DNA of 64,000 nt, taken from positions 310,001 to 374,000 of the forward strand of contig NZ_PRKW01000005.1 in assembly GCF_002927275.1 (NCBI RefSeq), written 5' to 3'. The position numbers and the translations under genes were made by a program. Source of the stretch: Arthrobacter pityocampae (GTDB taxonomy: Bacteria > Actinomycetota > Actinomycetes > Actinomycetales > Micrococcaceae). Shown piece by piece: positions 7,163-13,731 of this stretch; positions within the stretch are counted from its first letter, which is position 1; each line of letters opens with the position of its first letter. The notes beneath the pieces were generated by a model, which saw only the letters and a list, made by a program, of their open reading frames with translations, had not been told where the DNA came from and made no database searches.

Positions 7163-8194
7163 GTGAAGCAGCCCTCCCCGCGCGGGGAACTCAGCGCCCT
7201 CGTCCTGTCCGTCCTCGCCGGATCCAGGGGATCAGGGCAGGACGCCCTCGCCCGGCTGGACCTGCTCGCCGTGGAGGCGATCTCCCGGACGCCGGACATC
7301 CTCCTGGACGACGACCTGCAGCTCACCCTCTTCTGCCTGTACGAACTGCACTACAGCGGCATCGACGAGGCGGGGGACGACTGGGAATGGGATCCGGACC
7401 TCCTGCGGGTCCGGCACCGCATCGAAGCCGCTTTCGAGCAGAGGGTCCGCGACGAGACCGTCGTCGGGCCGCCTCCCGAACCCACGAGCGCGGCGGTCTG
7501 CGCCGAGCTGTTCCGGATGACCGGCGAGGACGGCGGGCCCAGTATGTCCCGCTTCGTGGCGAAGTCGGCCACGGATGACCAGCTGCGGGAGCTGCTTGTC
7601 CACAGGTCGATCAGTCAGCTGAGGGAGGCCGATCCGCACACCTTCGCGATTCCACGCCTGTCCGGCCGTTCGAAGGCCGCGCTGGTGGAGATCCAGGCGG
7701 ACGAATACGGCAACGGACTGCTCGCGCGCATGCACTCGGTGCTCTTCGCCCGGACGATGCGCGGAGTGGGCCTGGACGACACCTACGGGGCCTACCTCGA
7801 CGCCGTGCCGGCGATCACGCTGGCCGTGAACAACCTGATGTCGCTGTTCGGCCTCCACCGACGCCTCCGGGGCGCGATCGTGGGGCACCTCGCCGCCTAC
7901 GAGATGACCTCCTCCCAGCCCAACCGCCTGTACTCCCGGGGGTTCGGGCGCCTCGGCTACGGCTCCGAGGTCACGGAGTACTTCGACGAGCACGTCGAGG
8001 CGGACGCCGTCCACGAACAGATCGCCGGACGGGACATGGCGGGCGGTCTCGTGGAGTCGGACCCGCGCCTGCTCGGGGACGTCCTGTTCGGGGCCGCCGC
8101 CGGTCTGGCGATCGACACCCTCATGACGGTGCACATCATGGATGCCTGGGAATCGAACCGGTCCTCGCTGCGGACGGCGGAGGTGGCCGTCTGA
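7163..8194 (+). CDS. Iron-containing redox enzyme family protein (heme-oxygenase/TENA fold)
   Basis: 343 residues from GTG 7163 (AAGAGG upstream). The frame is open further upstream, but an earlier start would overlap the palindromic box and the terminator loop. The sequence is all-helical, with candidate metal-binding residues in CLYELHYSG, VEIQADEYGNG and AAYEMTSSQPNRLYSRG, as in the family with a heme-oxygenase-like diiron or iron site. The reaction is unknown. The stop overlaps the start of the CDGSH gene by one base. This pairing with a small [2Fe-2S] protein suggests an electron-transfer partner. Confidence 0.88.
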   Translation: MKQPSPRGELSALVLSVLAGSRGSGQDALARLDLLAVEAISRTPDILLDDDLQLTLFCLYELHYSGIDEAGDDWEWDPDLLRVRHRIEAAFEQRVRDETVVGPPPEPTSAAVCAELFRMTGEDGGPSMSRFVAKSATDDQLRELLVHRSISQLREADPHTFAIPRLSGRSKAALVEIQADEYGNGLLARMHSVLFARTMRGVGLDDTYGAYLDAVPAITLAVNNLMSLFGLHRRLRGAIVGHLAAYEMTSSQPNRLYSRGFGRLGYGSEVTEYFDEHVEADAVHEQIAGRDMAGGLVESDPRLLGDVLFGAAAGLAIDTLMTVHIMDAWESNRSSLRTAEVAV

Positions 8195-8460
8195 TGGGCG
8201 CGGAGATGGACACGGCTGCGGATGCCGAGGACGCACGCTCCGACCACCCGCTGAACTCCGGTGCCGACGCCCCCGTGACGGTCGTCGCGTGCCCCAACGG
8301 CCCACTGCTCGTCCGCGGCGACTTCACGCTCGTCGGCACGGACGGGGCGGAACTGCCGCGCACCCGACGCACCGTCGCCCTCTGCCGGTGCGGGGCATCC
8401 GTGCTCAAGCCCTACTGCGACGGCTCCCACAAGCTGACCGGCTTCCGCTCCGATCCCTGA
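8194..8460 (+). CDS. CDGSH iron-sulfur domain protein
   Basis: 88 residues with the [2Fe-2S] ligand set CRCGAS...KPYCDGSH: Cys64, Cys66, Cys75 and His79. The 3-Cys/1-His cluster is redox-active and labile in this family. No membrane anchor is present, unlike mitoNEET. It is translationally coupled to the preceding iron-containing redox protein through TGATG and so probably transfers electrons or a cluster to it. Confidence 0.95.
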   Translation: MGAEMDTAADAEDARSDHPLNSGADAPVTVVACPNGPLLVRGDFTLVGTDGAELPRTRRTVALCRCGASVLKPYCDGSHKLTGFRSDP

Positions 8461-8570
8461 TCCCGGCGACGTGCCCGGGCCGCGGGCGCGTGGAGTTTCG
8501 CTGCACGAAATCTCACCGAAATCCTCGCCCTCTAGCGTTGGGAAGCACACCACTTCCACAGGAGGCCGCC

Positions 8571-8942
8571 GTGCAGACGTTGAGGGTCAGACAGGTTCCC
8601 TGGAGCAACCCCGTCGGTCGGGGTCTGCGGGAGGCCCTGCGCGCGGAGGCCGGCCGTGGTCGGGCGCCCTCGGCCGCCGCAGGACCGGAGGACGACGGCG
8701 CGGGCGTCGTCGTCTTCCTGATCGTCTACGAACTGGCCAGCGGCCAACCGGTCGGGTGCGGGGGCCTGAGCGTGAACGCCGACGGGAGCACCGCCGTCGA
8801 CCACCTCTACGTGCTTCCGTACGCCCGATGGTCCGGGGTGTCCTCTTCCATCACGGAGGAGCTCGCCGCCTGGGCGGTGGCACGCGGCATCGCCGTCGGG
8901 GGCCTGAGTGACCCCGCCCGCCCGGCAGCGCTGCGCCTGTAG
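8571..8942 (+). CDS. Small GNAT-like acetyltransferase
   Basis: 123 residues from GTG 8571 with a textbook AGGAGG 7 nt upstream. The middle reads GQPVGCGGLSVNADGSTAVDHLYVLPYARWSGVSSSITEELAAWAVARGI. This matches the GNAT core strand-turn-strand and the pyrophosphate loop region, although the usual R/Q-x-x-G-x-G/A is degenerate. It is shorter than typical GNAT proteins (about 150). The substrate is unknown. Its distance from the CDGSH gene (110 nt) and its own ribosome site suggest separate translation. Confidence 0.7.
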   Translation: MQTLRVRQVPWSNPVGRGLREALRAEAGRGRAPSAAAGPEDDGAGVVVFLIVYELASGQPVGCGGLSVNADGSTAVDHLYVLPYARWSGVSSSITEELAAWAVARGIAVGGLSDPARPAALRL

Positions 8943-8996
8943 GCCAGGACGACGCCGAGCGGGCAGGTCGGGGCCCCTCGGCGCCGCCGGTGCCGG

Positions 8997-10283
8997 CTAT
9001 GTGCGCGGAGCGCCCAGATCCACCGGGTCCTCGTCCGTCAGGTAGGCGAACTCCGAGTGCGCGGCCAGGTCGATACCGCGCAGTTCGTCGGCCTCCTCGA
9101 TCCGCAGGCCGACGGTTCGCTGCAGGACCACGGCGATCAGCCACGTGACCACGAAGGAGTAGGCCAGCACCGCGACGGTCGCGAGCGCCTGGATGCCCAG
9201 CAGCTCGAAGCCGCCGCCGTAGAACAGGCCCGACACCCCGTTGGGGGCGTCCGGAGTCGCGAACAGGCCGATCAGCAGCGTCCCCAGGATGCCGCCCACC
9301 AGGTGCACACCGACCACGTCCAGCGAATCGTCGAATCCGAGCCGGAACTTCAGCTCGATCGCGAGGGAGCAGACCGCACCGGCGATCGCACCGATGGCCA
9401 GGGCACCCATCGGGCTGACCGCACCGCACGCGGGGGTAATGGCGACGAGCGCCGAGATCAGCCCGGACGCGGCCCCCATGCTGGTCGCCGCGCCGTTGCG
9501 GACCCGCTCGACGGCGGCCCAGGCCAGCAGGCCGGCCGACGCGGCGACGGCGGTGTTGAGGAGGACGACCGACGCGGACTGGCCGGCGGAGAGGGCGGAG
9601 CCCGCATTGAAGCCGAACCAGCCGACCCACAGCAGGCCCGCACCCACGAGGACGAGCGGGCGGCTGTGCGGCCTGGCATGGTCCACCTTCGGCCAGCCGT
9701 GGCTGCGGCCGAGGACCATCGACAGGGCGAGGGCGGCGATCCCGGCGTTCATGTGGACGGCGAGCCCGCCGGCGAAATCGATTGCGCCGAGGCTGTTCGC
9801 GATCCAGCCGCCCGCCGTCGTGCCGTCCTCGGAGCTGAAGGCGAAGACCCAGTGGGCGATCGGGAAGTACACCAGCGTGGCCCAGACGCCCGCGAAGACC
9901 ATCCAGGCGCCGAACTTCATGCGGCCGGCGGCTGCGCCGGCGACCAGCGCCGTCGTAACGCAGGCGAAGAAGAGCTGGAAGCCCGCGAACAGGATCACGG
10001 GGATGGGCGCGGAGGGATCCTCGGCCAGCAGTTGGCCCAGCCCGGCGTACTCCGTGACGTTCCCGAGGAGGCCCAGCCCCCCGACGGAGGAACCGAAGGC
10101 CAGGGAGTACCCGAACAGGGCCCACAGCACGGCGACGAGGCTCGCCCCGCCGAAGCACATCATCATCATGTTGAGGATGCGGCGGGACCCCACCATTCCT
10201 CCGTAGAACAGGGCCAGCGCCGGGATCATGAGGCAGACGAGCGCGGTGCTGGCGAGAATCCAAGCGACGTTTCCGGAATCCAT
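8997..10283 (-). CDS. amt: Ammonium transporter, Amt family
   Basis: 428 residues with about 11 membrane helices. Family landmarks include LALFYGGMVGSRRILNMMMM at the N-terminus, the pore segment DFAGGLAVHMNAGIAALALS with the conserved His, and VGVHLVGGILGTLLIGLFA with the second pore His. It imports ammonium across the cytoplasmic membrane. No glnK or glnD is adjacent, unlike many actinobacterial amtB operons, so this looks like a stand-alone second Amt. Confidence 0.96.
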   Translation of the reverse strand: MDSGNVAWILASTALVCLMIPALALFYGGMVGSRRILNMMMMCFGGASLVAVLWALFGYSLAFGSSVGGLGLLGNVTEYAGLGQLLAEDPSAPIPVILFAGFQLFFACVTTALVAGAAAGRMKFGAWMVFAGVWATLVYFPIAHWVFAFSSEDGTTAGGWIANSLGAIDFAGGLAVHMNAGIAALALSMVLGRSHGWPKVDHARPHSRPLVLVGAGLLWVGWFGFNAGSALSAGQSASVVLLNTAVAASAGLLAWAAVERVRNGAATSMGAASGLISALVAITPACGAVSPMGALAIGAIAGAVCSLAIELKFRLGFDDSLDVVGVHLVGGILGTLLIGLFATPDAPNGVSGLFYGGGFELLGIQALATVAVLAYSFVVTWLIAVVLQRTVGLRIEEADELRGIDLAAHSEFAYLTDEDPVDLGAPRT

Positions 10284-10452
10284 GGGAAGTCCTTTCCGTG
10301 ACAGCGCCTGGGCGTACCGGACGGGACTGGGCCCGGGACCACACTGCGGGGGTGTGCACCCGGGATGGCACGCCGCGCTGAGTCATGGTAGGCAGCGGCA
10401 GGTTTCAGGTTCCGGCGGGTCCGATGAATTCTGGGTTACCCGGAGTCCCACC

Positions 10453-10749
10453 CTAGCCACCGGCCACGGACTGCATGATCATCACCGTCGCACCCGCGGG
10501 AACCGCTGTTGCCAGGCCGTCCAGCCGGCGTACGTCCTCGCCGTCGACGTAGATGTTCACGTAGCGCCGCAGTGCGCCGGTCTCCTCGCGGATCCGCTGC
10601 TCGAGCAGGGGTCGCCCCTCGCCGAGCCCGTCGAGCAGGGACGCCACGTCGGCGTCGTCGGCCACGTCCAGGCGGACCGCGCTGCGCCCGTCGACGTACT
10701 GGCGCAGGAGTGCCGGGATCAGGACGATCACCGAGGGCGGCGGGGGCAT
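10453..10749 (-). CDS. MoaD/ThiS-like small sulfur-carrier (ubiquitin-fold) protein
   Basis: 98 residues of beta-grasp pattern (SVIVLIPALLRQYVDGR, LDVADDADVASLLDGL, YVNIYVDGEDVR, ATVMIMQSVAGG) ending in the Gly-Gly needed for thiocarboxylation or conjugation. ATG 10749 was chosen; a GTG three codons earlier is possible. It begins 13 nt after the BNR-repeat gene and is probably cotranscribed with it. No other molybdenum-cofactor or thiamine genes are nearby, so its partner is not obvious. Confidence 0.88.
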   Translation of the reverse strand: MPPPPSVIVLIPALLRQYVDGRSAVRLDVADDADVASLLDGLGEGRPLLEQRIREETGALRRYVNIYVDGEDVRRLDGLATAVPAGATVMIMQSVAGG

Positions 10750-10762
10750 CGCGTCCACCCGC

Positions 10763-11857
10763 TCAGCCGGGCAGGACCGCGGCGCGCACGGAGAGCACGT
10801 CCGGCAGATGGCTCGCCACTTCCCGGAAGGTGCGGCCCTCGTCCGCGCTCGCGTAGACGGAGCCGCCGCGCGTGCCGAAGTACACGCCGGGGATCTCCGC
10901 CGTGTCCACGCAGGCGGCGTCGCGCAGCACCGCGTTGTACTCGGCCTGCGGCAGACCGGTGCCGCTGCCCTCCCACGTGCTCCCGCCGTCGTCCGTCCGG
11001 TGCACCAGGAGCCGACCGTCGGGCGGGATGCGCTCGCCGTCGGCCTTGAGGGGGATGACCCAGGCCGTGCCGCCGCGGTGCGGGTGCGTGAGCATGACGA
11101 ATCCGAAGTCGGCAGGCAGGCCCTCGGCGATGGACTGCCATGAATCACCGCGGTCGGCACTCGTGTAGACGCCGTGGTGGTTCTGGGCGAACAGGCGGTC
11201 GGGGTCGACGGCGTCGCGGGCCACCTTGTGCACGCACTGGCCGAACTCCGGGTCGGGATCCGGCATGAAGTAGGCGCTGATGCCCCTGTTGCGGGGCTCC
11301 CAGGAGGCTCCGCCGTCGTCGGACCGGTAGACGCCGCCCGTGCTCATCGCCACATGGAGCGTGTCGTCGGCGGGGCTCGGCAGGACGGTGTGGGCAGCTG
11401 CACCGCCGAAGCCCGCGCCCCATTCACTGCGGTGCGGGTGGTCCCACAGGCCACGGTTGAGGGTGAACGTCTCGCCGTGGTCGGTGGATTTCCAGACGGA
11501 GATCGGCTGGCACCCGGCCCACACCACGCCGGGACGCCCCTCCGCGTCCGGTTGGATCTGCCAGATCCGCTCGAGGGCGGCGTCGTCGTCCGCTCCGAAC
11601 CGGATGCCGCCCTCGCGGGGTTCCGCCCAGGTCCCGCCGAGGTCGTCGGAGTGGGCGATGCAGGGGCCGAAGTGCCAGGACATCCTGCCCGCGAACAGGC
11701 GGGTACGCCCATCCCGGGTGTCGATCGCGACGCTCGGAATCTCTTCCATGAGGAACATCGGGTCGGAGAGTGTCCACTCCTGCCGGTCGGTGCTCGACGC
11801 GAGCCACAGACCCTTCTTGGTGCCGATGGCAAGGAGTGTCGTTGCTGGAGCTGGCAT
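10763..11857 (-). CDS. BNR/Asp-box repeat beta-propeller protein (sialidase/sortilin-like fold)
   Basis: 364 residues with at least six Asp-box motifs of the S-x-D-x-G-x-x-W/F type (SDDLGGTW, STDHGETF, SDDGGASW, SADRGDSW, TDDGGSTW, SADEGRTF), giving a six- or seven-bladed propeller. There is no signal peptide and no sialidase Arg triad that I can identify, so a cytosolic glycosidase or binding role is uncertain. The N-terminus TLLAIGTKKGLWLASS is typical of actinobacterial proteins in this pairing with a MoaD-like gene. Confidence 0.85.
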   Translation of the reverse strand: MPAPATTLLAIGTKKGLWLASSTDRQEWTLSDPMFLMEEIPSVAIDTRDGRTRLFAGRMSWHFGPCIAHSDDLGGTWAEPREGGIRFGADDDAALERIWQIQPDAEGRPGVVWAGCQPISVWKSTDHGETFTLNRGLWDHPHRSEWGAGFGGAAAHTVLPSPADDTLHVAMSTGGVYRSDDGGASWEPRNRGISAYFMPDPDPEFGQCVHKVARDAVDPDRLFAQNHHGVYTSADRGDSWQSIAEGLPADFGFVMLTHPHRGGTAWVIPLKADGERIPPDGRLLVHRTDDGGSTWEGSGTGLPQAEYNAVLRDAACVDTAEIPGVYFGTRGGSVYASADEGRTFREVASHLPDVLSVRAAVLPG

Positions 11858-12143
11858 GGCGTCCCCCGTGCAGGTGGGCGGCCGGAAGAACCGCGCGTGT
11901 GATGCATGTCACTTGGGAGACTGCCATCGGGCACTCGTTTTGTACAGAGCCGGCTACCCCCTTTCGTCCGCAGGCGGAGCCCGGGGCCACGGGCTGTGCC
12001 AGAGTGGAATGGTGCTGTCGCTGGGGAGCGGAGATCACACCCTGGAGGCACCGTTGCATCAGATCGATCTGGGGACCCCCGCGCGGTCGCGGGTGTGTCC
12101 CGGCCCCGGGCATGCGCCCCGTGCGCGTCGGCACTGCGCCGGC

Positions 12144-12491
12144 ATGCACTGTATCGAGGTGCACGACGGGCTGCTCGTCCTCTGGTGGGTGTCAGGCGCT
12201 CGCGTGAACGCGCCCGACGTCCTGGCGGCCTACGAGGGGATCCGGAGCCTGTCCGACGGCTACGTCCTGCCGATGGTCATGTATCTGCGCGGGCTGGCCG
12301 GGATCGACCCGGCGGCCCGGCTGGTCATCCTCGAGGGATCGTTGACCTCACGTATCGCCTTCGTGGGAAGCGGGCCGGTGGACCAGGTTCTGGCGGCTTT
12401 CCTGGCACATGCGCGGTCGGAGACGCTCTATTCGGAAAGCGTCTCCGACGCTGAAGCATGGGCTCGTGGAGTATCGTCCTGCAACGGGTGA
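12144..12491 (+). CDS. DUF7793/STAS-like small protein
   Basis: 115 residues from ATG 12144; an in-frame ATG at 12009 would add a tail that is unlike the family. The sequence HDGLLVLWWVSGARVNAPDVLAAYEGIRSLSDGYVLPMVMYLRGLAGID, then SPVDQVLAAFL-like GSGPVDQVLAAFLAHARSETLYSESVSDAEAWA, fits a STAS/SpoIIAA-like fold common in Arthrobacter. The usual function is unknown; STAS folds often take part in regulatory protein-protein contacts. It stands alone, convergent with lsr2. Confidence 0.7.
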   Translation: MHCIEVHDGLLVLWWVSGARVNAPDVLAAYEGIRSLSDGYVLPMVMYLRGLAGIDPAARLVILEGSLTSRIAFVGSGPVDQVLAAFLAHARSETLYSESVSDAEAWARGVSSCNG

Positions 12492-12528
12492 ATAGTCCCG
12501 TCCGATTCCTGCGATCGGAAAAGGAAGG

Positions 12529-12542
12529 GCCGCCTCAGCGGC
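12529..12542 (-). terminator. lsr2 terminator overlapping its stop codon
   Basis: On the minus strand GCCGC-TGAG-GCGGC folds with the TGA stop in the loop and is followed by a pyrimidine-rich CCTTCCTTTT tail. It is short but has the form of an intrinsic terminator. Confidence 0.65.
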
Positions 12543-12873
12543 TTTCGTTGTAGGCGTCGATGATCGACTGCGTGATCCGCCCCCGCGAACTGGGGTTGTA
12601 TCCGTTCTCCTGGGCCCATTTACGGATCTGCTGCGTGTCCTCCCGCTTCGAGCGGGACGATGCCGCCTTCTGGCCGGAGGACTGCGGCTTGCCGGAGGCG
12701 GCCTTGCGTCCCTTGTCCACATAGGCGGACAAAGCGTTGCGCAGGGATTCCGCATTCTGGGCCGTGAGATCTATCTCGTAATCGGTGCCGTCGAGGGCGA
12801 AGCGCACGGTCTCCTGTGCTTCATCGCCGCTGAGGTCATCGACCAATTGCACCTGTACACGCTGGGCCATCAT
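12535..12873 (-). CDS. lsr2: Nucleoid-associated protein Lsr2
   Basis: 112 residues with both Lsr2 domains: the N-terminal dimerisation domain (QVQLVDDLSGDEAQETVRFALDGTDYEIDL) and the C-terminal DNA-binding domain with the AT-hook-like R-G-R in NPSSRGRITQSIIDAY. A Lys/Ser-rich linker joins them. Lsr2 bridges AT-rich DNA and silences acquired genes, the actinobacterial counterpart of H-NS. The gene stands alone with its own terminator. A double Met at the start leaves a one-codon uncertainty. Confidence 0.97.
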   Translation of the reverse strand: MMAQRVQVQLVDDLSGDEAQETVRFALDGTDYEIDLTAQNAESLRNALSAYVDKGRKAASGKPQSSGQKAASSRSKREDTQQIRKWAQENGYNPSSRGRITQSIIDAYNESR

Positions 12874-13033
12874 TTTCTCCTGTGTCGTCCGACGTCCAGA
12901 TCATTAGCCCCATTGTGTCGACTCTATCGCGAGGAGCAGTTCGAACGGAAGAAAGCCGCACATTCCCCATTGGGGGTGAATGCAGGAATGGGAATGATGC
13001 GTCCGGGCGTCGATGTGTTATTCGACGGGCGGG

Positions 13034-13462
13034 TCAGGTGGCTGCCGCGCCGTCGGCGTTGAACGCGCGGACCACCGCATCGTGGGGCACGCGCTGGTGG
13101 AGCCGGGTGGCGCCCCCCTCGTCCTGGATCCGCTCGGTCAGTCGGCGCGCCCACCGGTGCTCCAGGACGAGCAGGAGGCCGACCTCCCCGTCCGGGACGG
13201 AGGCGGAGGCGAAGGCGACGTCCCGGTCGCTGAGCAGGGTCATCGGCGAGGGGTGGGCCAGCAGGTCCTGCAGGGGTGTCGGCAGGCCGTCGTCGGCGTC
13301 GGCGAAGGACACGGTGCCGTCGATCGCGCGGGCGATCAGCACGATGTCGATCAGCGCCACGGCGCCGCTGTCCAGGACGTCCCGCAGCGCCTCCACCATC
13401 CACGAGGAGCCGTCCAGGGTCGGCGTGGAGAAGACCAGGACGTCCACGGGGCCAACCCTCAT
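13034..13462 (-). CDS. DUF6325 family protein (copy 1)
   Basis: 142 residues from ATG 13462 with GGGAGG upstream. An in-frame extension to 13570 would cover the promoter box and lacks a ribosome site. The family start MRVGPVDVLVFSTP is followed by a strand-helix pattern and an acidic middle (TVSFADADD). A second copy lies at 50263-50739, sharing the GPVD opening and the layout IDIVLIARAIDGTVSF. It is divergent from the LuxR gene, and its promoter has the same core box as copy 2, so the two are probably co-regulated. The molecular function is unknown. Confidence 0.85.
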   Translation of the reverse strand: MRVGPVDVLVFSTPTLDGSSWMVEALRDVLDSGAVALIDIVLIARAIDGTVSFADADDGLPTPLQDLLAHPSPMTLLSDRDVAFASASVPDGEVGLLLVLEHRWARRLTERIQDEGGATRLHQRVPHDAVVRAFNADGAAAT

Positions 13463-13541
13463 GACTTCCCTCCCGCCCGGCCGGATCCTGTTCGTCGCTG
13501 CACCCTGTCCTGCATTCCGTGCTGCCACCGATGGTGTAATC

Positions 13542-13585
13542 GTCCGTCCGGGCGGGCGGCAGATCGCCACCCGCCCGGGGTGATT
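13542..13585 (-). promoter_or_regulatory. Shared CACCC-N5-GGGTG promoter module, copy 1 (DUF6325-1)
   Basis: Read on the minus strand, TCACCCCGGGCGGGTG (13583-13568) is identical to the core of the module at 50165-50180. A -10-like element with GAT at the same distance follows. It lies about 105 nt upstream of the DUF6325 start and between this gene and the divergent LuxR-type regulator. The regulator's identity is inferred, not seen. Confidence 0.65.
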
Positions 13586-13672
13586 GGCCCAGCGACGCGG
13601 GACTTTTGACTCAGGCCGGAATCGGGTCGGGGGTGAACCCTTGGAGGTGGGCGCCCTCCGGTCGACGATGCT

Positions 13673-13692
13673 TCACCCGCCCGTACGGGTGA
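13673..13692. promoter_or_regulatory. TCACCCG-N6-CGGGTGA inverted repeat before the LuxR gene
   Basis: A perfect 7-bp dyad with a 6-nt spacer lies 40 nt before the chosen LuxR start. Its half-site matches the CACCC/GGGTG boxes of the shared promoter module but with wider spacing, so it may be an autoregulatory site. Confidence 0.45.
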
Positions 13693-13731
13693 GTGCGCGG
13701 CAGGAGTACGACGCCGGACAGGTGGTCAGGT

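Noticed and set aside
5500-7326. Long minus-strand open frame (608 codons) opposite the catalase and DUF4383 genes
   Set aside because: It is antisense to two clear families, and its product is Arg/Gly/Val-rich without motifs. It is the usual mirror frame of GC-rich genes.
13463-13570. N-terminal extension of DUF6325-1
   Set aside because: Covers the shared promoter module, lacks a ribosome site, and the family begins at the GPVD segment.
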